A DNA stretch of 64,000 nucleotides from NCBI RefSeq assembly GCF_017114995.1, contig NZ_JABXKL010000101.1, positions 58,455 to 122,454 on the forward strand, given 5' to 3'. Shown here in pieces: positions 8,116-17,210 of this stretch. Position 1 is the first letter of the stretch; every line of letters starts with the position of its first letter. Position numbers and translations under genes: made by a program. The notes beneath the pieces were generated by a model that was given only the letters and a program-made list of their open reading frames with translations, was not told where the DNA came from and ran no database searches. The stretch comes from Nostoc sp. NMS9 (GTDB lineage Bacteria > Cyanobacteriota > Cyanobacteriia > Cyanobacteriales > Nostocaceae).

Positions 8116-9298
8116 ATTGTTCAGGAAAGGATGGAAAAATATAACTTTAGGCAAAATTCTAACTTTTCAAAGAGGTTTTGATATCACAAAAAGACAATTA
8201 CAACCAGGTGAATATGATGTGATATTTTCCTCAGGATTGGGTGGAAAACATAACGAATATAAGGTAAAAGCTCCAGGGGTAGTGATTGGTAGAAAGGGAA
8301 CTCTTGGTACTGTCTTCTTTGCTAAAAGTAATTTTTGGGCAACTGATACAACATTATGGGTTAAAGATTTTCATGGTAATGATGAGAAGTTCGCGTACTA
8401 TTTTCTACAAACATTGCACCTTGAACAATATGATTGTGGTTCTGCCAATCCAACTCTAAATAGAAATCATATTCATGAATTACCTATTTCTTATCCATCT
8501 CTCCCCACGCAGAAGAAAATCGCCGCCATACTCTCAGCGTATGATGACCTAATAGAAAACAACACAAGACGCATCAAAATATTAGAAGAAATGGCACAAA
8601 CCCTCTACCATGAGTGGTTTGTCAAATTCCGCTTCCCTGGTCAGGAACACACCAAAATGGTTGATTCTGAATTGGGGTTAATTCCTGAAGGGTGGGAGTT
8701 AAAGCAATTAGAACAAGTTGCAGACATCAATTTATCTAGTATTAAATCTGGAAATGCACCAGAAGAAATTAAATATGTAGATATTTCTTCTGTTAATACT
8801 GGGCAAATAAATAATATTGAAACTATTGCTTTTGTAGAAGCTTCTAGTCGTGCGCGTAGAGTAGTAAAACATGGAGATATTATCTGGTCTACTGTCAGAC
8901 CTAACCGCAGGTCATACAGTTTAATTATTAATCCAATACAAAATCTAATTGTTTCAACTGGATTTGCAGTAATAACAGCAAAAAAAATACCATATACGTA
9001 TCTTTATCATGCATTAACAACAGATAACTTTGTGGATTATTTAACCAATAATGCAACTGGTTCAGCATATCCAGCAGTAAATACAGCAGATTTTAAAAAT
9101 GCTGAATTAATAATTCCTCCTCATGAACTACTAAACCAATTTCACAAGTTTTGTGCAGATATTTTGAGTCAAAAACAAAACTTTCACTCAAAAAACTTAA
9201 ACCTCCGCAAAACCCGTGACTTACTCCTCCCCAAACTCATCTCAGGAGAAATCGACGTAGAACACCTAAAAATCACTACAGAAGATATAGCTGCTTAA
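8105..9298 (+). CDS. hsdS: Type I restriction-modification specificity subunit
   Basis: The protein has 397 residues. Two target-recognition domains (about 10-130 and 195-330) are separated by the conserved helical spacer QKKIAAILSAYDDLIENN...LYHEWFVKFRFPG, and a second conserved helix closes the protein (KTRDLLLPKLISGEIDVEHL). It chooses the bipartite DNA target for the HsdM/HsdR complex. I chose ATG 8105, where the protein begins MKSELFRKGWKNITLGKIL. A start at 8072 would lie inside the toxin gene. The frame is intact although its partner hsdM is broken. Confidence 0.9.
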   Translation: MKSELFRKGWKNITLGKILTFQRGFDITKRQLQPGEYDVIFSSGLGGKHNEYKVKAPGVVIGRKGTLGTVFFAKSNFWATDTTLWVKDFHGNDEKFAYYFLQTLHLEQYDCGSANPTLNRNHIHELPISYPSLPTQKKIAAILSAYDDLIENNTRRIKILEEMAQTLYHEWFVKFRFPGQEHTKMVDSELGLIPEGWELKQLEQVADINLSSIKSGNAPEEIKYVDISSVNTGQINNIETIAFVEASSRARRVVKHGDIIWSTVRPNRRSYSLIINPIQNLIVSTGFAVITAKKIPYTYLYHALTTDNFVDYLTNNATGSAYPAVNTADFKNAELIIPPHELLNQFHKFCADILSQKQNFHSKNLNLRKTRDLLLPKLISGEIDVEHLKITTEDIAA

Positions 9299-9330
9299 CC
9301 AATTAAAAATAATTAGATAAAAACTAAATT

Positions 9331-9657
9331 GTGAAAATTCCAGATAATCTCATCATTTCCGAAGAAAAACTTACCCGTTATCTTTTAGTCCCCCGTATCA
9401 AAGATGATAAATCAAAATTTTTAGCTTAAGCAGAATTTACACAAAATAACCCAGAAGATTTATTGACAGCGATTCGACAACTCGCCACCACCAATGAAGT
9501 TGTAGAAGATAATACTAATGAATATGGAACTTTTTACACTATTGCAGGATACCTACAAGGAGTAAATGGTCAAAATTTAGCAGTTATTACAGTTTGGCTA
9601 GAATCAAAACATGACGGAAGCTTTCGTTTTATTACCTTGAAACCAAAAAAGGACTAA
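9331..9657 (+). pseudogene. DUF6883 family protein with an in-frame stop
   Basis: From GTG 9331 the frame reads KIPDNLIISEEKLTRYLLVP, then KDDKSKFLA, then TAA (9427-9429), then continues in the same frame as AEFTQNNPEDLLTAIRQLA and NEYGTFYTIAGYLQGVNGQN to 9657. The whole is a standard-length DUF6883 protein (about 108 residues). The stop sits where relatives have a Gln, so CAA to TAA is the likely change. The gene overlaps the DUF4926 gene by one base (TAATG). The pairing with DUF4926 suggests a toxin-antitoxin-like or immunity module, which is inference. Confidence 0.75.
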
Positions 9658-9911
9658 TGATGATGAAATTGGAACTATATCAGTACATTGCTCTGTGTCG
9701 AGACTTCCCAGAATACAACCTCAAACAGGGTGATGTCGCCATGCTAATTGATGATGTGACTCATCCAAGCGGTGGTGAAGATGGCTATGTATTAGAAGTC
9801 TTTAATGCAGCAGGTGACTCTATCGCTGTTTTTACTGTTCCTATGTCAGCAGTAGAAAAAATGCCCAGCGATGCAGTATTAGCCATTCGCCCATTAGCAG
9901 AATTAAAGTAA
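9657..9911 (+). CDS. DUF4926 family protein
   Basis: The protein has 84 residues. The pattern ELYQYIALCRDFPEYNLKQG, VAMLIDDVTHPSGGEDGYVLEVFNA and VPMSAVEKMPSDAVLAIRPL is that of DUF4926, small beta-rich proteins almost always found beside DUF6883 genes in cyanobacteria. It is coupled to the broken DUF6883 gene by TAATG. If the two form a two-component module, this would be the surviving partner. The biochemical role is unknown. Confidence 0.8.
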   Translation: MMMKLELYQYIALCRDFPEYNLKQGDVAMLIDDVTHPSGGEDGYVLEVFNAAGDSIAVFTVPMSAVEKMPSDAVLAIRPLAELK

Positions 9912-9918
9912 TCACTTT

Positions 9919-10149
9919 ATGAAACCACTAAAAAGAATCACATTCAACCCAGAAATCATGGGTGGCAAACCTTGCATTCGAGGTATGCGTGTTACTGTAG
10001 GTACAATTGTAAGCTTAATGGCAGCAGGACATACCCCAGAAGATATTCTCAAAGCGTACCCATACCTAGAACGTGAGGATATTTATGAAGCTTTAGCTTA
10101 TGCTGCATGGCGGGTAGAAGAAATTGAAGTACCCCTTGCTTGGGCATGA
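9919..10149 (+). CDS. DUF433 family antitoxin-like protein
   Basis: The protein has 76 residues with the DUF433 signature FNPEIMGGKPCIRGMRVTVG, HTPEDILKAYPYLEREDIYEAL and an Ala-rich end. DUF433 proteins have a winged-helix-like fold and act as antitoxin-side partners of DUF5615 PIN-like toxins. The stop (10147-10149) overlaps the start of such a toxin gene (ATGA), but that gene is destroyed, so this antitoxin appears orphaned. Confidence 0.85.
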   Translation: MKPLKRITFNPEIMGGKPCIRGMRVTVGTIVSLMAAGHTPEDILKAYPYLEREDIYEALAYAAWRVEEIEVPLAWA

Positions 10150-10197
10150 AAATTTTACTTAATATGAATCTTTCTCCTGACTGGGTTCCAGTCTTAG

Positions 10198-10358
10198 AGG
10201 ATGTTTTAAAAGTCGTAAAGTATACTTGAAACCCCTCTCCAAACCTCTCCCCGAAGCGGAGAGAGGCTTTGAAACCCCCATTCCCTCGTAGGGAAGGGGG
10301 CTAGGGGGGTTAGGTTTCTGAAGCTTTGATGTGACGAAAAATACTTTTCAAACATCCT
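10198..10358. mobile_element. MITE, 161 bp, with 5-bp target duplication CTTAG
   Basis: Terminal inverted repeats are AGGATGTTTTAAAAGT on the left and AGGATGTTTGAAAAGT read from the right end. The direct duplication CTTAG is at 10193-10197 and 10359-10363. The inside holds pyrimidine-rich inverted segments (CCTCTCC / GGAGAGAGG; CCCCC / GGGGG) able to fold. There is no coding capacity. Excision in silico rejoins the DUF5615 frame exactly, which fixes both boundaries. Confidence 0.8.
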
Positions 10359-10531
10359 CTTAGAAAGTGAGGGTTTTGAAGCTGTCCACTAATCAACAAT
10401 TGGTAATCCCAGTGCTACAGACAAAGTAATCATGGCATGGGCACTGACAAACGACTAGATTGTTTGTCACCATGACTTAGATTTTGGTACACTGCTGGCA
10501 ATGACTCAAGCTGATGCACCCAGTGTAATTC

Positions 10532-10667
10532 CAATACGGTTCAGTTAGCGCCAAAAACCTTAAACTGCGTAGGTTGGGTTGAGGAACAAAACCCAACATT
10601 TTCGGTGGTTTGTTGGGTTTCACTTCGTTCAACCCAACCTACGATTATCCTTAACTGAACCGTATTG
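10532..10667. mobile_element. MITE, 136 bp, with 10-bp target duplication AGTGTAATTC
   Basis: The 16-base terminal repeats CAATACGGTTCAGTTA and TAACTGAACCGTATTG are perfect. Internal palindromes (CGTAGGTTGGGTTGA / TCAACCCAACCTACG and AAACCCAACA / TGTTGGGTTT) make the whole element a long hairpin. The target duplication AGTGTAATTC lies at 10522-10531 and 10668-10677. It is non-coding and typical of the palindromic elements scattered in Nostoc genomes. Confidence 0.85.
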
Positions 10668-10773
10668 AGTGTAATTCAAGTGCGATCGCAAATCTTTTGA
10701 TCTCGATGTCTAAGCGATCTCTTTCAATATTGCGTTAAAAATGACAACCAAAGGCAATTTGGTATAAGCAACA

Positions 10774-10898
10774 GGTACTTCAACATCGTGTTGAGGTACT
10801 TAAAAGTCGTGTTGAGGTACTTCAACATCGTGTTGAGGTACTTAAAAGTCGTGTTGAGGTACTTAAAAGTCGTTTTGGAGTACTTCAAACTTTGTCAC
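10774..10898. repeat. 21-bp tandem repeat, about six copies
   Basis: Units start at 10774, 10795, 10816, 10837, 10858 and 10879 and follow GGTACTT(CAACATC or AAAAGTC)GTGTTGA. Two sub-variants alternate, and the last copies are degenerate. The period of 21 bp is two helical turns. The array lies about 115 bases upstream of hsdR, between the broken toxin gene and its start. Confidence 0.85.
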
Positions 10899-11015
10899 AC
10901 CGCGATTCAAGCTGTGTAGATTGGGTTGAGGCTTTGCGTCTACGTTCTTTAACCCCATCAATCCCCAACGCCGAACTTTTGAGTTAAAAATGGAGTAAAT
11001 CTATACTCCATACCT

Positions 11016-14000
11016 ATGCGTCCACCTCACCCAGACTCAGAAGCAGCGCTAGAGAATGCCACCATTGAACTATTCTCTCAACTACAATGGGAAACAGCCA
11101 ATTGTTACCATGAAACCTTTGGTACAAACAGCACACTGGGAAGAGAGACAAAGGGTGAGGTAGTTTTAATTCCCAAACTCCAGTTAGCTGTAAAAAACTT
11201 AAACCCTGACTTACCCACAGAAGCTATCCAACTGGCCATTGAAGAATTAACTCGTGACAGAAGCACGTTGAGTTTAGCCAATGCGAATGCAGAAATTTAT
11301 CAACTCCTCAAAGATGGAGTGAAAGTCAGTTTTAAAAATGATCAGGGTGAAGACCAAACAGAAACAGTCAAAGTCATTGACTGGAATCAGCCAGAAAATA
11401 ATAATTTTTTTCTCGCGTCTCAATTCTGGGTGACAGGAGAGATTTACACCAGAAGAACAGACTTAATAGGGTTTGTGAATGGTTTACCTTTAGTTTTCAT
11501 TGAACTAAAAGCACATCACCAACGCTTAGAACTTGCCTATAAAAACAATCTCACAGATTACAAGCAAACTATCCCCCAACTCTTCTGGTACAACGCATTT
11601 ATCATCCTCTCCAATGGTAAAAAAAGTCGCATTAGTAGCTTAACTGCCAAATGGGAACATTACTCGGAGTGGAAGAAGATAAATTCTGAAGGAGAAGAAG
11701 GGATAATTTCTCTAGACACGATAATTAGAGGTACTTGTGAACCTACCAAATTACTGGATCTAGTTGAAAATTTCATCTTCTTTTACGCTGCTAAAGGCAG
11801 TTTAGTGAAAATCGTTGCGAAAAATCATCAATATTTAGGAGTTAACCAAGCAGTTACCGCAGTAAAGGAAATTAAATCCAATCAAGGCAGATTAGGAGTA
11901 TTTTGGCATACCCAAGGTAGCGGTAAAAGTTACTCAATGGTCTTCTTCTCCCAAAAAGTGGTGCGAAAACTCTATGGTAACTGGACATTTGTGATAATCA
12001 CTGACAGAGAAGACTTAGACGAACAAATCTACAAAAACTTTGCCTATGCTGGTGCAGTGACAGAAATCGAAAAAAATGTCCGCGCTAAAAGTGCAGAACA
12101 CCTCAAACAACTCCTGCATGAAGATCATCGCTACATTTTCACGATGATTCAAAAATTCCGCACTGAAAAAGGCGGAACCTATCCCCAAATTTCTGATAGG
12201 TCAGATATTATCGTCATTGCAGATGAGGCACACCGCAGTCAGTATGACACATTCGCTCTCAACATGAGGAATGCTTTACCCCATGCAGCATTCATTGGTT
12301 TCACTGGTACACCTCTAATGTTAGGAGAGCAAGAAACCAAAAAAACCTTTGGTGATTACATCAGCATTTATAACTTCCGGCAATCAATAGAAGATAGCGC
12401 CACAGTTCCCCTCTACTATGAAAACAGAATTCCCGAATTGCAACTTACCAATGATGCCCTCAATGAAGATATAGCAGAAATCATCGAATCAGCAACAATG
12501 GATGAGGAAGAAGAGAAGAAACTAGAAAGACAATGTGCCAGAGAATATCAATTAATTACCAGAGATGACCGATTAGAGAAAATTGCTCAAGATATTGTCA
12601 CCCACTTGCTGGGTAGAGGATACCAGGGTAAAGCAATGATTGTCAGCATTGACAGATTTACTGCGGTCAAAATGTACAACAAAGTCCAGCACCACTGGCA
12701 ACAACACCTCCAGCAGTTTAAAAATCAACTTGCTGAATCTAATTTAAGCGAATTTGAACGCAAAAAATTATCAGTCACAATTAAATATATGTCAGAAACA
12801 GATATGGCAGTGGTCATATCTCAGTCTCAAAACGAAGTAGAAGCATTTCAGAAAAAAGAATTAGACATTACGCCTCACCGTCAAAGGTTAGTGAGTGAAT
12901 CTCCCCCACTGGATGAAAAATTCAAAGATCCATCTCATCCCCTACGCATCATCTTTGTCTGCGCTATGTGGATGACTGGATTTGATGTCCCCAGTTGTTC
13001 CACCATTTACTTAGACAAACCCATGAAGAACCATACTCTCATGCAAACCATTGCCAGAGCAAATCGTGTCTTCCCAGGTAAAGTTAATGGTTTAATTGTT
13101 GATTACATTGGTGTCTTCCGAGATTTACAGAAAGCACTAACCATTTATGGTTCCGCATCTGGTGGTGGGATTAAAGAAGAAGATACTCCAGTTAAAGCAA
13201 AAACAGCTTTAGTGGCACAATTAAGAGAAGCGATCGCCCAAACCACAACATTCTGTACGCAAAAAGGCATTGATTTTGCTGTACTGGAGTCAGCACAAGG
13301 TTTTGCACGCACCAAGTTTTGGGCAGATGCAGTGGAATGCATCATTATTAATGATGAGGCCAAAAAAACTTATCTTTCCCTAGCAGGTAACGCTAACAAA
13401 CTCTACAAAGCTATCCTCCCAGATCCTGCTGCCAATGAATTTACCGCTATTAATGCTCATTTGCAGGCAATCAAAGACCAAATTCTGGCAGAAGTACCAG
13501 AAGTTGATGTGTCCGAAGTGATGGAACAAGTGGAGGAACTGTTGGATCTGTCCATCACTGCTGGAGAGTTTGTCATCACAGAATCCCACAGTCAACGCAT
13601 CGACTTAAGCCAAATCGACTTTGTAGCGTTAAAAAATAAATTTGCTAGTACTGACTACCAGAGAACAGAGACAGAAAAACTCAAAACAGCGATCGCGCAA
13701 AAACTCCAGCAGATGGTGAGGTTAAATAAAACTCGCATCAACTACCTGGAGAAATTCCAGCAGATGATTGCAGAACACAATGCTGACTCACGCAACGTGC
13801 AGATATTCTTCAATGATTTGATTAACTTTGCTCAAGAATTGGGCGTTGAAGATAAAAGAGCGATCGCAAAAAATCTCACTGAAGAAGAACTAGCAATTTT
13901 TGACTTACTGACTAAACCAGAAATTCAACTGACTAAGCAAGAGGAACAGGAAGTTAAACAAGTTGCAAGAGAATTACTCAAAACTCTCAAAAAAGAGAAG

Positions 14001-14186
14001 TTAGTTTTGGATTGGAAGAAGAGACAGCAAACCAGAGCATCGGTGGAAGTAGCGATTAAGGATAGTTTGGATCGGTTACCGCAGAGTTATTCTACTGAAC
14101 TGTATGAACAGAAGTGTCAGGAAGTTTATCAGCACATTTATGAGAACTATTCTGGGCAAGGTAGTATCTATAATACTGGTGCGTAA
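11016..14186 (+). CDS. hsdR: Type I restriction endonuclease subunit R
   Basis: The protein has 1056 residues, the usual HsdR length. The N-terminal PD-(D/E)xK nuclease region (about 120-210) shows DLIGFVNGLPLVFIELKAHH. The translocase has Walker A HTQGSGKSYSM (near 305), the DEAH box ADEAHRSQYDTFA (near 405), FIGFTGTPL and the helicase motif VI region MQTIARANRVFPG. A helical C-terminal domain binds the methylase core. It cuts and translocates unmethylated DNA in complex with HsdM2S. The frame is intact, but HsdM is needed for assembly and is frameshifted. About 0.9 kb separates it from the rest of the system. Confidence 0.95.
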   Translation: MRPPHPDSEAALENATIELFSQLQWETANCYHETFGTNSTLGRETKGEVVLIPKLQLAVKNLNPDLPTEAIQLAIEELTRDRSTLSLANANAEIYQLLKDGVKVSFKNDQGEDQTETVKVIDWNQPENNNFFLASQFWVTGEIYTRRTDLIGFVNGLPLVFIELKAHHQRLELAYKNNLTDYKQTIPQLFWYNAFIILSNGKKSRISSLTAKWEHYSEWKKINSEGEEGIISLDTIIRGTCEPTKLLDLVENFIFFYAAKGSLVKIVAKNHQYLGVNQAVTAVKEIKSNQGRLGVFWHTQGSGKSYSMVFFSQKVVRKLYGNWTFVIITDREDLDEQIYKNFAYAGAVTEIEKNVRAKSAEHLKQLLHEDHRYIFTMIQKFRTEKGGTYPQISDRSDIIVIADEAHRSQYDTFALNMRNALPHAAFIGFTGTPLMLGEQETKKTFGDYISIYNFRQSIEDSATVPLYYENRIPELQLTNDALNEDIAEIIESATMDEEEEKKLERQCAREYQLITRDDRLEKIAQDIVTHLLGRGYQGKAMIVSIDRFTAVKMYNKVQHHWQQHLQQFKNQLAESNLSEFERKKLSVTIKYMSETDMAVVISQSQNEVEAFQKKELDITPHRQRLVSESPPLDEKFKDPSHPLRIIFVCAMWMTGFDVPSCSTIYLDKPMKNHTLMQTIARANRVFPGKVNGLIVDYIGVFRDLQKALTIYGSASGGGIKEEDTPVKAKTALVAQLREAIAQTTTFCTQKGIDFAVLESAQGFARTKFWADAVECIIINDEAKKTYLSLAGNANKLYKAILPDPAANEFTAINAHLQAIKDQILAEVPEVDVSEVMEQVEELLDLSITAGEFVITESHSQRIDLSQIDFVALKNKFASTDYQRTETEKLKTAIAQKLQQMVRLNKTRINYLEKFQQMIAEHNADSRNVQIFFNDLINFAQELGVEDKRAIAKNLTEEELAIFDLLTKPEIQLTKQEEQEVKQVARELLKTLKKEKLVLDWKKRQQTRASVEVAIKDSLDRLPQSYSTELYEQKCQEVYQHIYENYSGQGSIYNTGA

Positions 14187-14307
14187 ATTCGGATACAGAA
14201 TCCCTTGCATAGGAATAGAACTAAGCGACACAGAAGTAAACATAACCCGGACAGGAGGCAGAGCAGAGACTACTAGCTAGTTTTTTACCCTTGTTTTTGG
14301 TCGTCAT

Positions 14308-14436
14308 CTAACACAGGTATCTCTGAGGATTTCTATCAGCACTGACTTCGTGGATATGTCCTGACCCATGTCGATCAGGAAACAAGAACTCCTTGCGGCG
14401 ATTGGGGTTGTACTCTTCTAAATACTGCTTGAGCTT
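14308..14436 (-). pseudogene. Fragment of a second tyrosine recombinase/integrase
   Basis: The minus strand encodes LKQYLEEYNPNRRKEFLFP, then DRHGSGHIHEVSADR. This matches the block found in small cyanobacterial phage-type integrases between the Arg box and the HxxR box. Neither catalytic box is present and nothing continues the frame. It sits 50 bases downstream of the island integrase. It is a remnant of another recombinase gene. The call rests on a short pattern. Confidence 0.5.
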
Positions 14437-14485
14437 CTGATGTAATTGCTTAGTAGGCGATCGCCTATATTTTAATTCAACAAGT

Positions 14486-15686
14486 TTATAGTTCTGGCAC
14501 CTGTAGGTTACGTTTATTACCTGCGTAATGCTTGTAAATAATTTCTGGAGAGTTACCAACCCACCTTCCTACATCCTTCGCATCAATATCAGCTTCTAGG
14601 CAAAGAGTAATAAAAGTGTGTCTGCATTGGTGAGGTTTGCGATATTCGCTGACTACACCCTGTTTTACAAGGTGAGTTACGATGCCATCTATATGTGTAC
14701 CACGATGATTTTTGTAACATTTCCAAGCATGATTAAGAAAATCTCCAAAGTCTACTATGCCGCCTTTCTTGCTTCTAAAGATAAAATAATCTAGGTTACA
14801 GTTCTCTGGCTTGATAGAGTCTAAAATTTCACGGTGCTGATTATTAATCGGAAAACGTCTTTGGCTTTGGGTTTTTAATCCATCTTTGAGAGCTAGCCCT
14901 TTAGTACTGATGGTAATTGCTTGCTCAAAGGTAATGTATTTATCACTGATATGCTTCCATTGTAGAGCGATCGCTTCTGATGGTCTGCACCCAGTGAAAA
15001 ATAATAATTTTACTAAAGGAGCATAGTAACTGTAGAGTTTGCTCTCCTCAAATGCTTGAATTATGCTATCCCGTTCTTCCTTAGTAAAGGGATTAATTTC
15101 ATATTCTGCTGATTCTGACTTCGGCATTTGAATATCTTTTGCCATACTTTGAAAGGGATTGGATTCAACTAGCTGACTCTTGAGTGCCCAATCCCAGCAA
15201 GCATTTATATTTGTCAAAGTACGTTTGGCGGCATTAGCACTGAGATTTGCAAGTAAATAGTCTCGAATTGCGATCGCATCATCTAAAATTTTAGTTGGTA
15301 ATTTAGCAATGTGATTGCGATACTTGCGGTAGTCAACCGCATAAGTAGAAGGACTAACCTGTGGTTTTTTAAACTCAGCATATTTTTCCCATAATTCTCC
15401 CAAGTCATATTGGAGGGTAGCTGAAGACTAATTGGCGTAATTGGGCTAACGGTACTTAATGAAGCTGCTGGTTTGTACTTAGCTAAACTGGCATCAAACT
15501 CTCCATAGTCAATAGACCTCTGGATTGTTGCCGCTAAAGTCGATGCTTGGTGTCTTCCTAAAGGTGTATCGTAGTGCCTTGTCGAAAGGTAGAAACGCTT
15601 GGTTTTTAGCTCTCCCGTCGGCGTAACAATAGGATGAGAAAAACTAATTGGAGACTGCCGTTAGAGTTCTTAATCTGCACTGAACG
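14486..15686 (-). pseudogene. Tyrosine site-specific integrase of the tRNA-Cys island, N-terminus frameshifted
   Basis: An uninterrupted 305-residue frame (14486-15403) holds the core-binding domain and the full catalytic set: Arg in FTGCRPSEA, His and Arg in HQCRHTF, and Tyr in IYKHYAG. The 5' part of the usual gene lies in other frames upstream: VQIKNSNGSLQLVF, KTKRFYLSTRHYDT and FDASLAKYKP (15430-15686). At least two frameshifts separate these, so the arm-binding domain is lost or split. The catalytic half could still be translated from ATG 15403. It is adjacent to the tRNA-Cys target and reads away from it, as expected for an integrase of this island. Confidence 0.85.
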
Positions 15687-15732
15687 CCGATGGGCAATAC
15701 TTTGAGATTTTTAGGATTCCATAAGGGTAATT

Positions 15733-15864
15733 AACTGGGGTAAAGACCTTTATCCTTGCAATTTACCCCAGTTTTACCCCAGAAATACTTATTGGGGTAA
15801 AAACCTTTACCTTACATTTTTACCCCAGTTTTACCCCAGTTCTTTACCCAAACTACCCAAAATT

Positions 15865-15880
<16 letters not shown>
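15733..15880. repeat. Cluster of TTTACCCCAG / CTGGGGTAAA repeats next to the att site
   Basis: A segment of about 50 bp is repeated directly (15733-15782 and 15791-15839), each with CTGGGGTAAA-like and twice TTTACCCCAG-like decamers in opposite orientations. Further copies follow near 15844 and 15863. The array fills the space between the integrase gene and the tRNA end. Arm-type integrase binding sites are arranged this way in phage att regions, so that role is plausible but inferred. Confidence 0.6.
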
Positions 15881-16026
<146 letters not shown>

Positions 16027-16262
16027 ACAGCAAGATTCCCTGGACTACTTTAATGTTGCTAAGGTATCTTAGTACCCATTTAGTAGTCATAGGGCGCTAG
16101 TTAAACCATGATAGCATAGGATTCTGAGGTAGAAATAGTAGGTTAACTGGATGTTTCTGGTAGTCTTTAGGCGATCGCTAAAAAGTGGCGATTACAAGTT
16201 GACCACAGCACAAACAACTCTTAGCTGATTAAAGAAAGTTGTAATTCTTCACTCCTCATTTG

Positions 16263-16853
16263 TTACACCTTTACTTCATCGGCAAAACTACCCCAACGGA
16301 GAAAGTGAAATGGGCCGGCGATAGAACCCCAGAGACGTTCATCGGTGTCTAAATCCCTTCCCCGATCGAGGCTGAAAAATTCTTTAGCGTCAATCTCAAA
16401 TTCGTTATCCAGATAAGTATTTTTGCCGTCACGAACCACTATGCAGCCTTTACCAGGTTCAACTCTGCCTTTAAAGCTCTTACCTGTCCACTCTACAATC
16501 ATGTTGCAACCTGGCATTTTTTCCAATTGGTCAACAGACAACTCTTTGAGGCGTTCGGGTTGACGAGATGCACCGTAAAATTTTTCTTCTTCTTTAACGG
16601 TATAGTGTTCAATCGCAATGTGGTTTTCTGCCGGAATCAACTTCATTACCCGCATCCGGTAGGGTTGATTGAGCAAAAAATCATAAGCTTGTTCGAGAAA
16701 CAAACTTACCCCTGAGAACAATTCCAAGGGAAGGGGACGGATACACACACGGATATGGGCATAAAAAGGCGGATTTTCAAAAGCTTGTTCTTGATTGCTA
16801 AAGTCAGCTGCCATCCAGCGGGCTAAGGTGGCGATATCAGTAGAATGAGTCAT
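16263..16853 (-). CDS. cpcT: Phycobilin lyase CpcT/CpeT family
   Basis: The protein has 196 residues, full length for the family (about 200). It shows the pattern DIATLARWMAADFSNQEQA, PPFYAHIRVCIRPLP, FLEQAYDFLLNQPYRMRV and the C-terminal WGSIAGPFHFLRWGSF. Members attach phycocyanobilin to Cys153 of the beta subunit of phycocyanin (CpcT) or related bilins to phycoerythrin (CpeT). The length and sequence fit CpcT better, but the exact substrate is inferred. It stands alone beside the tRNA-Cys gene. Confidence 0.85.
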   Translation of the reverse strand: MTHSTDIATLARWMAADFSNQEQAFENPPFYAHIRVCIRPLPLELFSGVSLFLEQAYDFLLNQPYRMRVMKLIPAENHIAIEHYTVKEEEKFYGASRQPERLKELSVDQLEKMPGCNMIVEWTGKSFKGRVEPGKGCIVVRDGKNTYLDNEFEIDAKEFFSLDRGRDLDTDERLWGSIAGPFHFLRWGSFADEVKV

Positions 16854-17210
16854 TACAAAACGATCGACTAGTTGCTTGAATATTATCTAGGATTATTTTG
16901 ACACTCCCTAGACTCAAAAATCCTGATTGCGATCGCAATTTTTAAATTATATCTATGATGGATGCTTTGACTGGAGAAAATCAGGCTGCTTCAGTACAAG
17001 TTAAACTGCTGACATCTTGTATCTAATAACTAGAACTCGTTAAGCATTTATTTTTACAAAATCCGCACACTGTCTTTTATCTGTATGCTGAAGCGATATA
17101 GCTCTCAGGTAGGCTTTTCTTGTAAAGCTGGAGAATAGTTAGTCAATAATAGGGATGGGGATAATCTCTAATTATCTCATCTAACTCACTCAAGCCAAAG
17201 TAAAGTATCC
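16854..17210. other. Divergent intergenic region between cpcT and the TPR gene
   Basis: The 357 bases hold one HIP1-type GCGATCGC and no open frame of note. The two genes diverge from here, so both promoters must lie within it. No clear operator or hairpin is seen. Confidence 0.5.

Larger units (their letters stand above)
10146..10765 (+). pseudogene. DUF5615 PIN-like toxin gene, interrupted twice by MITEs
   Basis: The frame opens MKILLNMNLSPDWVPVLE, typical of DUF5615. It is cut at 10197 by a 161-bp element. Removing it with one copy of the 5-base CTTAG duplication restores WVPVLESEGFEAVH. It then reads STIGNPSATDKVIMAWA and HHDLDFGTLLAMTQADAPSV, with stops where relatives have Trp (TAA) and Tyr (TAG). 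A second element (10532-10667) is flanked by a 10-base duplication, after which SVIQVRSQIF continues. The end is frayed, so the 3' limit is approximate. The gene is dead. Confidence 0.8.
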
